Shown: piece by piece, positions 8,795 through 17,501 of the stretch
How positions within the stretch are numbered: position 1 is the stretch's first letter
Layout: each line of letters opens with the position of its first letter
Source of the DNA: Roseovarius spongiae
GTDB lineage: Bacteria > Pseudomonadota > Alphaproteobacteria > Rhodobacterales > Rhodobacteraceae
Reading direction: 5' to 3'
Assembly (NCBI RefSeq): GCF_003651245.1
Contig: NZ_RAPE01000001.1
Location: 1,364,001 to 1,428,000, forward strand
Length of the DNA stretch: 64,000 nt
Translations under genes and position numbers: made by a program
Notes under the pieces: model-generated
What the model was told of the DNA's origin: nothing
The model's input: only the letters and a program-made list of their open reading frames with translations
The model's database searches: none

Positions 8795-9913
8795 ATGACT
8801 GACACCCGGATCAATCCCAGCCGGCGCAGGCTGCTGACCATGACCGCGGGCGCAGCGCTGGCGACGCCATTCCTGTCAATCCGTGCGGCGGCGCAGACGA
8901 CGAACCTGTCGATGCTGGCGTGGTATGGCCATGCGGAGCCCGATATCGTCGGCGAGTTCGAAGAGGAGAACAACGTCAAGTTCACGCCGAAATACTATAC
9001 CGGCGGCGACAACATGCTGGGCCTTATCGCACAATCCCCGCCGGGCACCTATGACGTGATCCTGTCGGACGGCGAATATGTGCAGCAGCTGAACGCCGCC
9101 GGTTACATCCAGGAGCTGGACCCGGCGGATTACCCGTTCGACGACTTCTTCCCCGAGTTCCAGAAATTCCCGGGCCACTGGAAGGACGGCAAGCTCTACT
9201 CGGTCATCACGCGCTTCGGCTTTCTCGGCGTCGCCTATAATACCGACGAGTTCAGCGAAAAGGAGGCGTCGACCTATGGCGTCTATGCAGACAAGAAAGC
9301 CACGGGAAAATTGGGACATTTCGACTGGCACCTGCCCAACCTCGGACAGATGAGCCTGTGGGAGGGCAACCCGTCGCCCTACGACATCGACGAGGCGGCA
9401 TGGCAGGCGGTGCAGGACCGCACGATGAGCCTGCGCCCCCAGGTTGGCGGGTTCTTCGATTACGGCGGCACGTTCTCGTCGCTCAAGAGCGGCCAGATGA
9501 CCCTTTTCGCCGGTATCGGGGACTGGATTACCGGCACGCTGGAGAGAAGCGGCGCCCCGGTGCGCAGCGTCATCCCCGAGGAGGGCGGGCTGCAATTCAC
9601 CGAATCCTTCTCGATCGGCAAAGGCACGAAGAAATACGACATGGCCAAGAAGTGGATCCAGTACATTACCTCACCCAAAGGTCAGGCGAAATCGGCCACA
9701 ATGGCGGCTTATCCCTGTCTGATCCCCAGCAAGCCGGGCTGGGAGGTGCTGAACGAAACCGACCCCGCAGAGGCCAAGCGCCAGAAAATGGTCCTGGGTG
9801 AGAGGAACGTGATGGACATGATCCGCGAAGGGTTGATCCAGTATCGCCAGTTGCCGGTCCAACAAGACCTGAGCACGTGGAACGACTTCTGGTCGGATTA
9901 CAAGGCGGCCTGA
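8795..9913 (+). CDS. Polyamine-type ABC transporter substrate-binding protein, Tat-exported
   Basis: 372 residues. The N-terminus SRRRLLTMTAGAALATPF is a twin-arginine signal ending near AAA-QTT. The mature part has the PotD/PotF-like opening (LSMLAWYGHAEPDIVGEFEE) and an FGFLGVAYNTDEF segment, typical of spermidine/putrescine-type binders that also take other cationic nitrogen compounds. RBS AAGGAGA lies seven bases before ATG 8795. Position right behind creatininase and ahead of two permeases and an ATPase suggests uptake of creatinine or creatine; this substrate is inferred from context only. Confidence 0.9.
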   Translation: MTDTRINPSRRRLLTMTAGAALATPFLSIRAAAQTTNLSMLAWYGHAEPDIVGEFEEENNVKFTPKYYTGGDNMLGLIAQSPPGTYDVILSDGEYVQQLNAAGYIQELDPADYPFDDFFPEFQKFPGHWKDGKLYSVITRFGFLGVAYNTDEFSEKEASTYGVYADKKATGKLGHFDWHLPNLGQMSLWEGNPSPYDIDEAAWQAVQDRTMSLRPQVGGFFDYGGTFSSLKSGQMTLFAGIGDWITGTLERSGAPVRSVIPEEGGLQFTESFSIGKGTKKYDMAKKWIQYITSPKGQAKSATMAAYPCLIPSKPGWEVLNETDPAEAKRQKMVLGERNVMDMIREGLIQYRQLPVQQDLSTWNDFWSDYKAA

Positions 9914-9921
9914 AACCGACG

Positions 9922-9952
9922 CGCGCCGGGGCCAGGGGTTGGCCCCGGCGCG
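9922..9952 (+). terminator. Intra-operon hairpin between binding protein and permease genes
   Basis: A perfect 12-base-pair stem (CGCGCCGGGGCC with its complement, loop AGGGGTT) followed by TTTCTG. It lies between the binding-protein gene and the first permease gene. Such hairpins commonly act as partial terminators or 3' stabilisers that keep the binding protein more abundant than the membrane parts. No long T-run, so read-through is expected. Confidence 0.6.
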
Positions 9953-9977
9953 TTTCTGCCCATTTGACGGATGTGAA

Positions 9978-10823
9978 ATGACCAAACGCCCGAGCCTTTT
10001 CTCGCTTGTCCTGGCCTTGCCGCTACTGGTCTGGCAGCTCGCGTTTTTTCTGTTCCCGCTGATTTTCCTCGTCGCCATCAGCTTCTGGACGGTCAAGATG
10101 TTCCAGATGCAGCCCGACCTGAATTTCGGCAACTGGCAGCGGATATTGACCCGCGGCATCTTCTGGGACGCCTATCTGCACACGATGATATTGGCGGCTT
10201 CCGCCTCCGCGCTGACCAGCGCAATCGCATTTCCGGCGTCCTACGCCATTTCCTTCAAGCTGAGCGAGACCGCAAAACGTTGGCTGATCTTCGTGCTGAT
10301 CATTCCCTTCTTCACGAGCTACCTGGTGCGGGTTTATTCATGGCAGGTGTTCCTGACTGACGCGGGCATCATCAATACGGCGCTCGGCTATATCGGGTTG
10401 GGGCCTTTTGCGATGCTGAACAACAACTTCGGGACGTTGGTCGGGATGATCACGCTCTGTCTGCCGCTGGTCATCCTGTTGCAGACGTTCAGCCTGAATT
10501 TCGTCAATCGCGACCTGATCGAGGCCGCGCATAACCTGCGCTGCGGGCGGTTGCGCACAGTCTTCGCGGTCATCGTGCCATCGGCCAGGGTGGGGCTGGT
10601 GATCGCGGCGCTCTTCGCCTTTATCCTGTCGTTCGGCGATTTTGTCAGCCCGCTCTACCTGGGCGGGGGCAACCCGCCGACGCTCTCTATCATGATCACC
10701 GACATCACCAAATCCGGCCAGCAATGGCCACGCGCCGCCGTGGTGGCGATCATGATGATCGCCACGCTGATGACCGTCGCGTTGGGCGCGATCACCTACG
10801 CCTACAAGGAGCGGGGGAAATAA
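9978..10823 (+). CDS. ABC transporter permease, PotB type
   Basis: 281 residues, hydrophobic, about six membrane segments beginning with LVLALPLLVWQLAFFLFPL. The cytoplasmic EAA loop is visible as LIEAAHNLRCGRLRTVFAVI. Together with the next gene it should form the membrane channel of the polyamine-type importer. ATG 9978 is the natural N-terminus (MTKRPSLFS); the longer frame begins inside the preceding hairpin. Its stop overlaps the start of the second permease (TAATG). Confidence 0.9.
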   Translation: MTKRPSLFSLVLALPLLVWQLAFFLFPLIFLVAISFWTVKMFQMQPDLNFGNWQRILTRGIFWDAYLHTMILAASASALTSAIAFPASYAISFKLSETAKRWLIFVLIIPFFTSYLVRVYSWQVFLTDAGIINTALGYIGLGPFAMLNNNFGTLVGMITLCLPLVILLQTFSLNFVNRDLIEAAHNLRCGRLRTVFAVIVPSARVGLVIAALFAFILSFGDFVSPLYLGGGNPPTLSIMITDITKSGQQWPRAAVVAIMMIATLMTVALGAITYAYKERGK

Positions 10824-11620
10824 TGGGCAACGAGAACCGGATTATCAACGGCTGGCTGATGGTCCACATCGCGCTGTGCCTCATCTTCATCTTCGCGCCG
10901 ATCGCAGGCAGCTTTGTCTTTTCGCTGAATTCGGACCGCTTCCCGTCGCTGCCCCTGGGCGAATTCTCGTTCAAGTGGTACCGCTTGATCTACGAGGATC
11001 CTCTCGTCTGGGCCGGCCTGTTCAACACCGTGGTCGTGGGCCTGACGGTGGCCGTAATCGCGACGGTGCTGGGCTTCGGCGGCGCCTATACGGATTTTCG
11101 ATACAACTTCTTCGGCAAGTCGATCTACCTTGCGCTGGCGCTGCTGCCGCCGACGATTCCGGTGGTCATCATGGGCCTTGCGATGTTGGCGTTCCTGTCG
11201 CGCATTCACCTGTCGGGCAGCACGATATCCGTCATCATCGCGCATGGCGTAATGTGCAGCCCGTTCGCCATGGCCATTATCCGACTGCGCCTGTCACAGA
11301 TGGATCCCGACCTGGAAGCCGCGGCATGGAACCTTGGCGGAAACGAATGGGCGACGCTGCGCCATGTCATCATTCCCTTCACCAAGCCCGCGATCTTTGC
11401 CGCGCTTTTCATTACGATGGCCGTCTCCTTCGACGAGTTCGCCGTCGCATGGTTCGTTTCCGGCCTGAACGAGACGCTGCCCGTCAAGATCCTCGGGTTC
11501 CTGCAAGGACAGGTGAGCCCGCGCATCAACGCCATCGGCTCACTGTCGTTCCTTCTGTCGATCACGCTGATCGTGCTGGCCCAACTGTTGCTGCGCAACC
11601 CCGAAGCAGAAAAGAAATAG
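10823..11620 (+). CDS. ABC transporter permease, PotC type
   Basis: 265 residues with about six membrane segments (first IALCLIFIFAPIAGSFVFSL). The EAA loop reads LEAAAWNLGGNEWATLRHVI followed by IPFTKP, characteristic of PotC-like subunits. The start codon shares bases with the previous stop, so translation is probably coupled. RBS-like AAGGAGCGGGG lies just upstream. Partner of the preceding permease. Confidence 0.9.
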   Translation: MGNENRIINGWLMVHIALCLIFIFAPIAGSFVFSLNSDRFPSLPLGEFSFKWYRLIYEDPLVWAGLFNTVVVGLTVAVIATVLGFGGAYTDFRYNFFGKSIYLALALLPPTIPVVIMGLAMLAFLSRIHLSGSTISVIIAHGVMCSPFAMAIIRLRLSQMDPDLEAAAWNLGGNEWATLRHVIIPFTKPAIFAALFITMAVSFDEFAVAWFVSGLNETLPVKILGFLQGQVSPRINAIGSLSFLLSITLIVLAQLLLRNPEAEKK

Positions 11621-11622
11621 GA

Positions 11623-12723
11623 ATGGACGGCTCCATGACATCATCCCCCATCGTCAAGTTTGACAATGTGGTCAAGAAATTCGGCGATTTTACCGCCGTC
11701 GAGAAGGCGGACTTCGAAATCGGCCGGGGCGAATTCCTCGCGATCATGGGTTCGTCCGGTTGCGGCAAGACGACCACCCTGCGGATGCTCGCCGGTCTCG
11801 AAGATCCGACCAGCGGCAACATCTACCTGGACGGCGAACGCGTGAACGGACGCGCCACCTGGGATCGCGATACGCCGATGGTGTGGCAAAGCCTTGCGCT
11901 GTTCCCGTTCCTGACGGTGCAGGAGAATGTCGAATTCTCGTTGAAGATGCGTGGTGTGGCCAAGGCCGAACGCGCCGAGCGGGCGCGCAAGTGGCTGGAC
12001 AAGATGCAGATCACCGAATTCGCCAATCGTAACATCGCCCAACTCTCGGGCGGGCAGCGGCAGCGCGTCGCGCTGGCCCGAGCCCTGGTGACAGAGCCCA
12101 AGATCCTGCTGCTGGACGAGCCGCTGTCGGCGCTTGACGCGCATCTCAAGGTGCGCATGCAGGCCGTGCTGTCGAACCTGCAAAAGGATCTCGGCATCAC
12201 CTTCGTCTACGTCACCCACTCCATGTCCGAAGCCTTCTCCATGGCTGACCGGGTCGTCATCATGAGCCGCGGCCGGATCGAGCAGATCGGCACGCCGGTG
12301 GAAATCTACCGCGAACCGAGAAACCGTTTCGTCGCCGAGTTTCTCGGCTCGGCCAATATTTTCGAGGCCACCGTCGAGGAGGAGATCGCGGAGGGTTGGA
12401 AAGTCATCCACGAGGAGGGCCGCGCCATCATCCCGGCGAGCGAATTGCCGGACGCCAAGACGGGCGACAAGATCACCTTTATCGTCAGCGCGGAGAACAT
12501 GCAGCTGAGCGCGCCCGACAGCGAGCAGGATGGAATCGAGGCGACCGTCGCTGGCGACGAATTCGTCGGCGGCACGGCCATGATCTTTCTTGAAACCGCG
12601 AGCGGCAAGGAACTCAAGGTACAGAAATCCCATGAGGAGTTGAGCACCTTGAAACGTAAGGCCGGATCGAAGTTGATCGTCAGTTGGAGCGCGGAGCACT
12701 GCCATGTTCTGCCGGATGAATGA
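11623..12723 (+). CDS. ABC transporter ATP-binding protein, PotA type
   Basis: 366 residues. Walker A GSSGCGKTT, Q-loop WQSLALFP, signature LSGGQRQR, Walker B ILLLDEPLSALD and the switch histidine in VTHSM are all present, so it should be active. After about residue 240 comes the TOBE-type regulatory extension usual for PotA/MalK-class ATPases. It starts three bases after the permease stop; an alternative in-frame ATG at 11635 would shorten it by four residues. It is the last gene of the creatinine-cluster operon. Confidence 0.92.
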   Translation: MDGSMTSSPIVKFDNVVKKFGDFTAVEKADFEIGRGEFLAIMGSSGCGKTTTLRMLAGLEDPTSGNIYLDGERVNGRATWDRDTPMVWQSLALFPFLTVQENVEFSLKMRGVAKAERAERARKWLDKMQITEFANRNIAQLSGGQRQRVALARALVTEPKILLLDEPLSALDAHLKVRMQAVLSNLQKDLGITFVYVTHSMSEAFSMADRVVIMSRGRIEQIGTPVEIYREPRNRFVAEFLGSANIFEATVEEEIAEGWKVIHEEGRAIIPASELPDAKTGDKITFIVSAENMQLSAPDSEQDGIEATVAGDEFVGGTAMIFLETASGKELKVQKSHEELSTLKRKAGSKLIVSWSAEHCHVLPDE

Positions 12724-13165
12724 ACCTGAATTCACGCGCAAGGCGTTGCCGAACCGTCCCGTCAGCTGGAACTGCTTTGGGTAATAGAGGGCTGAACCGC
12801 CCCTGGTTTACCAAAGAGTTTCTGGTTCAATGATCAGACTGCGCCGGATATCGGGGCTGCCGCGTTACCATTGCATTTCGGAAAATTTCGCGACTGGTTG
12901 GGTTTGCTCATGTCGGCTTGCTTCCGAAGACGTTTCAAAAACCTTCAAAAACAACCTGGCTTGCCCTTACCTTGGGATGTTTCGGTCGCATTGTCAGTGC
13001 ATCGTGGTCTAGACTTCACCTCATTTATCGGCTTGGCCTCACGCGGCATTGCTGGTGACGTCGGATCGCCATGCCGTTCGCAGGAAACGAACGCCGGTTT
13101 CGCGTCCGCTACGCTGGCGCGGAACGGTCGTCCGCTCCATATGAAGGGCATGGAAGGAGATCATC
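12724..13165. other. Intergenic region at the accessory/core boundary
   Basis: 442 bases between the transporter ATPase and the VOC dioxygenase-like gene. No gene or RNA could be supported. It should carry the terminator of the upstream operon and the promoter of the VOC gene. Base composition is lower in G+C than the genes to the right, and it marks the point where the sequence becomes uniformly G+C-rich. Confidence 0.45.
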
Positions 13166-14107
13166 ATGGACCTGACTGGCATTCACCACCTGACCGCGAT
13201 CACCGCAGATGCGCGCGCAAACAAGCGGTTCTATACCGATACGCTGGGTTTGCGACTGGTCAAGAAGACCGTGAACCAGGACGACACCTCGGCCTATCAC
13301 CTGTTCTATGCCGACGGGGTGGCCGCGCCCGGCACGGACCTGACGTTCTTCGACTGGCCCGCGGCGCCCGAGAAGCGCGGGACGCGCTCGATCAGCCGCA
13401 CGGGGCTGCGGGTGAGCGAGGCCAGCCTCGATTTCTGGGCCGGACGCCTGGCCGACGCGGACCTGCCGCGCGGCGAGATTGCCGTGCTCGACGGGCGCGC
13501 GACACTCGATTTCGAAGACCCGGAGGGGCAGCGGTTCCGGCTGACGGCGGACGCCGCCGGCGCGGCGCATCCGTGGGAGAAAAGCCCCGTGCCGGCCGAG
13601 CATCAGATCCGCGGCCTCGGGCCGATCACCATCTCGGTTCCCGATTTCCCCCCGACCAAAGAGGTGCTGACCGACGTGCTGAACATGCGCGAGACGCGCG
13701 ATTACGCCAGCCCGGATGGCGCCGGAACCGTGCATGTGTTCGAGATGGGGCCGGGCGGGGCCGCGGCGGAACTTCATGTCGCGGTGCAACCCGACCTTCC
13801 CGTCGCGCGGCAGGGGCGCGGCGGCGTGCATCACGTCGCCTTCCGCACGCCCGATGCAGAGACGAGCCGCGGCTGGCTGCGCCGCCTGAACGAGCATCGC
13901 ATCCCGAACTCGGGCGAGGTTGAGCGCTATTATTTCCAGAGCCTCTATTTCCGCGAACCGGGCGGAAACCTGTTCGAGATCGCGACCGACGGGCCGGGTT
14001 TCGCGGTGGACGAACCGATGGAGCGCCTGGGCGAAACGCTGTCTCTGCCGCCGTTCCTCGAAGATCGGCGCACGCAGATCGAGAAGGGGCTGAAACCGCT
14101 TGACTGA
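13166..14107 (+). CDS. VOC-family ring-cleaving dioxygenase-like protein (MhqO type)
   Basis: 313 residues made of two glyoxalase/VOC halves. The N-terminus MDLTGIHHLTAITADA and the second-half GGVHHVAFRTPD give metal-binding histidines, and YYFQSLYFREPGGNLFEIAT supplies the acidic ligand. Family members include extradiol dioxygenases and quinone-detoxifying proteins such as Bacillus MhqO; the substrate here is unknown. GAAGGAGA lies seven bases upstream of the start. It stands alone, with trkA about 90 bases downstream. Confidence 0.85.
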   Translation: MDLTGIHHLTAITADARANKRFYTDTLGLRLVKKTVNQDDTSAYHLFYADGVAAPGTDLTFFDWPAAPEKRGTRSISRTGLRVSEASLDFWAGRLADADLPRGEIAVLDGRATLDFEDPEGQRFRLTADAAGAAHPWEKSPVPAEHQIRGLGPITISVPDFPPTKEVLTDVLNMRETRDYASPDGAGTVHVFEMGPGGAAAELHVAVQPDLPVARQGRGGVHHVAFRTPDAETSRGWLRRLNEHRIPNSGEVERYYFQSLYFREPGGNLFEIATDGPGFAVDEPMERLGETLSLPPFLEDRRTQIEKGLKPLD

Positions 14108-14199
14108 AGGGACGGCCGCGCGGCGGCGACAATTGAATTGACCCGCCAGCGGCCCTCTGCCATGCCTATGATCCGGTCGAGAAGACAGGACGGGAACCC

Positions 14200-15576
14200 A
14201 TGAAGGTCATCATCTGCGGCGCGGGCCAGGTCGGCTGGCAGATCGCCCGGCACCTGTCCGGAGAGCGCAACGACGTCACCGTCGTGGACAGCAATCCCGA
14301 TCTCGTGCGCCGCGCGACCGACACGCTCGACGTGCAGGGACTCGCCGGGTTCGCGAGCTACCCGGACGTGCTCGACCGGGCGGGGGCGCGGGATGCGGAC
14401 ATGATCATCGCCGCGACGCATTCGGACGAGGTCAACATGGTGACCTGCCAGGTGGCGCATTCGGTGTTCTCCATCAGCCGCAAGATCGCGCGGCTGCGCA
14501 GCCAGTCCTACCTAGACGCGATCTACGCCGATCTCTACCGGCGCGACCACATGCCCATCGACGTGGTGATCAGCCCCGAGAAGGAAGTCGCCGAGGCGGC
14601 GTTGCAGCGGCTGGACGCGCCCGCGGCCTTCGACACCGAGAAGTTCTTTGACGGCAAGGCGCAGCTCATGGGGCTGCGGCTGGACGATGACTGCCCGGTG
14701 GTGAACACGCCCCTGCGCCAGTTGAGCGACCTGTTCTCGACGCTGCGCGTCGTGGTGCTTGCGGTGCGCCGCGACGGAAGGCTGTTCGCGCCCGAGGCGG
14801 GCGACCAGCTTTTCGTCGGGGATGAGTGCTATGTCTTCGCCCCGAACGAGGACATCCCCCGCACGCTCGAGGTGTTCGGCAAGACCGCGCACAAGCAGGA
14901 GCGCGTCGTCATCCTCGGCGGGGGCAATGTCGGCCTGGCGGTGGCGCATGCGCTTGAGCGCAGCGGGCGGCGGATGCGGGTCAAGATGATCGAACGCAGC
15001 CGCAGCAGCGCCGAGCGCGCCGCCGACGCGCTCGAGCGGACCATCGTTCTGAACGGCGACGCCCTCGACAGCGCGTTGCTGAACGAGGCGGGCGTTCCGA
15101 AGGCCGACGCGGTGCTCGCGGTGACCGATGACGACAAGACCAACCTGCTGGCCGCCGTGCGCGCCAAGTCCGAGGGCTGCCCATTTGCGATCAGCCTGAT
15201 CAACGATCCCACACTGGTGCCGCTGCTGGAGCCGATCGGCGTGGACGCCTATATCAACCCGCGCTCCACGACCGTGAGTTCGATCCTGCGCCATATCCGC
15301 CACGGGCGGGTGCGCGGCGTCTATTCCATCGGCGACGCCGAGGCCGAGGTGATCGAGGCGCAGGTGATGTCGACCTCCTCGATCGCCGGCGCGGCGATCC
15401 GCGACATCGATTTCCCCGAGGGCGTGCTGATCGGCGCGGTCAGGAAGGGGAACGAAATCAAGAAGCCCACCGGCGCGATGCGCATCGAGGAGGGCGACGT
15501 GATCGTGATCTTCGCGATGGCGTCGGACGTGGCGCGGGTCGAGCAGCTTCTCCAGGTCTCGATTGACTTCTTCTAG
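14200..15576 (+). CDS. trkA: Trk potassium uptake regulatory protein TrkA
   Basis: 458 residues, full length. Two repeated halves, each with an NAD-binding RCK domain: VIICGAGQVGWQIARHLSGE at the start and VVILGGGNVGLAVAHALER near residue 235, each followed by a TrkA-C domain (the second ends EEGDVIVIFAM). It is the cytosolic nucleotide-sensing gate of the Trk potassium channel complex. It overlaps the trkH start and is surely co-transcribed with it. Confidence 0.97.
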   Translation: MKVIICGAGQVGWQIARHLSGERNDVTVVDSNPDLVRRATDTLDVQGLAGFASYPDVLDRAGARDADMIIAATHSDEVNMVTCQVAHSVFSISRKIARLRSQSYLDAIYADLYRRDHMPIDVVISPEKEVAEAALQRLDAPAAFDTEKFFDGKAQLMGLRLDDDCPVVNTPLRQLSDLFSTLRVVVLAVRRDGRLFAPEAGDQLFVGDECYVFAPNEDIPRTLEVFGKTAHKQERVVILGGGNVGLAVAHALERSGRRMRVKMIERSRSSAERAADALERTIVLNGDALDSALLNEAGVPKADAVLAVTDDDKTNLLAAVRAKSEGCPFAISLINDPTLVPLLEPIGVDAYINPRSTTVSSILRHIRHGRVRGVYSIGDAEAEVIEAQVMSTSSIAGAAIRDIDFPEGVLIGAVRKGNEIKKPTGAMRIEEGDVIVIFAMASDVARVEQLLQVSIDFF

Positions 15577-17101
15577 CGCGATATCCCGGCGAATCCTCGC
15601 CTTTCCGCTGCTCCTGCTGCTTGCGGGGATCGCGGCGATGGCGATGTTCCTGCCCGCGCTGCACGCGCTGGTGCATGATGAGCACACCGTTTCGCGCAGC
15701 TTTGCCTATTCGGGGCTCCTCGGGCTGGCGCTGGTCGGGTTGATCGGGCTTGCTCTGGGCGGCAACCCCCGGCGCGAGGCCAGCGATCTGAACAACCTTC
15801 TTTCGCTCTGCCTCGCCTTCGCGGCGCTGCCCCTGTTCCTCGCCATTCCGTTCTATGAAGGATTGCGCACGACGACGTTCCTCAACGCCTATTTCGAAAT
15901 GGTGTCCTCGCTCACCACCACCGGCGCCACGCTGTTCGATACGCCAGAGCGGCTGGTGGACAGCCTGCACCTTTGGCGCGGGATGGTGGGCTGGCTGGGC
16001 GGGCTGTTGATGTGGATCGCGGCGTCGGCGGTGCTCGCGCCGCTCAACCTCGGCGGATTCGAGGTCACGGCGAGCGCGGAGCCGGGGCAGGGGGACATGC
16101 GCCTCGACCGGTTCGAGCGCGCCAACACCGGCAGGCGGGTGGCGCAGACGGCCTTTGCGCTGGCTCCGATCTACGCGGCGCTGACCGGGGCGCTCTGGCT
16201 TTTCCTCGTGGTTGGCGGCGACCGGCCGCTGGTGGCCTTCGTGCACGCCATGTCGACGATGGCGACCAGCGGGATTTCGCCGGTCGGCGGCGTGCAGAAC
16301 GCGGGGTCGGGCATTGGCGGGGAAATCGTCATCTTCTTCTTCATGACCTTCGCGCTGTCGCGGCTGACGTTTTCCTCCGACACGATCACCACGGCGCGTC
16401 CGGGACTGCATAACGACCCCGAATTCCGGCTCGGGATGCTGCTGGTGCTGGGGGTCCCGCTGCTGCTGTTCCTGCGCCATTGGGTCGGGGCCTACGACGT
16501 CGAGCAACTCGAGGAAATTCCCTCGGCGTTCGCGGCGCTCTGGGGCGGCGTGTTCAGCGTGCTGTCCTTCCTCAGCACGACCGGGTTCGAAAGCGCCTAC
16601 TGGGACGCGGCGCAGGGATGGTCCGGGCTCGGCACGCCGGGAATGATCCTGATGGGGCTGTCGCTGGTCGGCGGGGGCGTCGCCACCACCGCGGGCGGGG
16701 TCAAGCTGTTGCGGGTCTATGCGCTTTACCTCAACGGCCAGCGCGAGATGGAGCGCCTGGTGCATCCTTCCTCGGTCGGGCGGGCCAGCGCGGGCAGCCG
16801 CCGGATGCGGCGGCAGGGCGCGTTCGTGGCGTGGATCTTCTTCATGCTCTTCGCGCTGTCGCTGGCGCTGATCACCGTGATCCTGACCGCGCTGGGGATC
16901 AAGTTCGAGCCGGCGATCATCCTGTCCATCGCCACGCTGTCCACCACCGGGCCGCTGACCCAGGTTGCGGGCGAGGCGCCGATCGTGCTGAACCAGATCG
17001 GCGCCTGGGCCAAGCTCGTGTTGTGCGCCGCGATGGTGCTGGGGCGGCTCGAGACGCTGGCGATCATCGCGCTTTTCAACCCCGCGCTCTGGCGCGATTG
17101 A
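15563..17101 (+). CDS. trkH: Potassium uptake protein TrkH
   Basis: 512 residues, highly hydrophobic. The four-pore-loop architecture is visible: SSLTTTGATLF, SGISPVGG, LSTTGFESAYW and LSTTGPLTQVAG carry the selectivity-filter positions. The best start is a TTG at 15563, which overlaps the last 14 bases of trkA, suggesting translational coupling; the first internal ATG would remove part of the first membrane helix. Works with TrkA for potassium uptake across the inner membrane. Confidence 0.93.
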   Translation: MTSSSAISRRILAFPLLLLLAGIAAMAMFLPALHALVHDEHTVSRSFAYSGLLGLALVGLIGLALGGNPRREASDLNNLLSLCLAFAALPLFLAIPFYEGLRTTTFLNAYFEMVSSLTTTGATLFDTPERLVDSLHLWRGMVGWLGGLLMWIAASAVLAPLNLGGFEVTASAEPGQGDMRLDRFERANTGRRVAQTAFALAPIYAALTGALWLFLVVGGDRPLVAFVHAMSTMATSGISPVGGVQNAGSGIGGEIVIFFFMTFALSRLTFSSDTITTARPGLHNDPEFRLGMLLVLGVPLLLFLRHWVGAYDVEQLEEIPSAFAALWGGVFSVLSFLSTTGFESAYWDAAQGWSGLGTPGMILMGLSLVGGGVATTAGGVKLLRVYALYLNGQREMERLVHPSSVGRASAGSRRMRRQGAFVAWIFFMLFALSLALITVILTALGIKFEPAIILSIATLSTTGPLTQVAGEAPIVLNQIGAWAKLVLCAAMVLGRLETLAIIALFNPALWRD

Positions 17102-17261
17102 GCGCAACACGCCCCGACGCATCCCGGCCGTGCAGGGCGCGCCGCCGGGCGCGCCGATTTTTTGGCTGGAAACTCCGCGCCGGGCGCGACATACTTGATC
17201 GGATAACGGCACACACGGCGCGGGATCGCCGCGTACGAAAGAACAAAGGCTTTGGAAATAA

Positions 17262-17501
17262 ATGGCTTCTGACCGTCAAAACCTACAGGATGCGTTCCTC
17301 AACCAGGTCCGCAAGACCAAGACGCCGGTGACGGTGTTCCTGATCAATGGGGTGAAGCTGCAAGGCGTCATCACGTGGTTCGACAATTTCTGCATCCTGC
17401 TGCGCCGCGACGGGCAGTCGCAGCTTGTCTACAAGCACGCCGTCAGCACGATCATGCCGTCGCAGCCGATCAACCTCTACGACGGTGACGATTCCGAGTG
17501 A
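17262..17501 (+). CDS. hfq: RNA-binding protein Hfq
   Basis: 79 residues with the two Sm motifs intact: [11 protein letters not shown] and [13 protein letters not shown], then [19 protein letters not shown], including the YKHA segment of the RNA-binding pore. Hexameric chaperone for small RNA-mRNA pairing. Short alphaproteobacterial version without a long C-terminal tail. Its stop overlaps the start of hflX (TGATG), the conserved hfq-hflX arrangement. Relevant to the candidate small RNA at 29110-29185. Confidence 0.98.
   Translation: MASDRQNLQDAFLNQVRKTKTPVTVFLINGVKLQGVITWFDNFCILLRRDGQSQLVYKHAVSTIMPSQPINLYDGDDSE

Noticed and set aside
15458-17212. 584-codon minus-strand frame opposite trkH
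   Set aside because: Low-complexity Arg/Gly/His-rich translation typical of G+C-rich antisense frames; trkH is certain.
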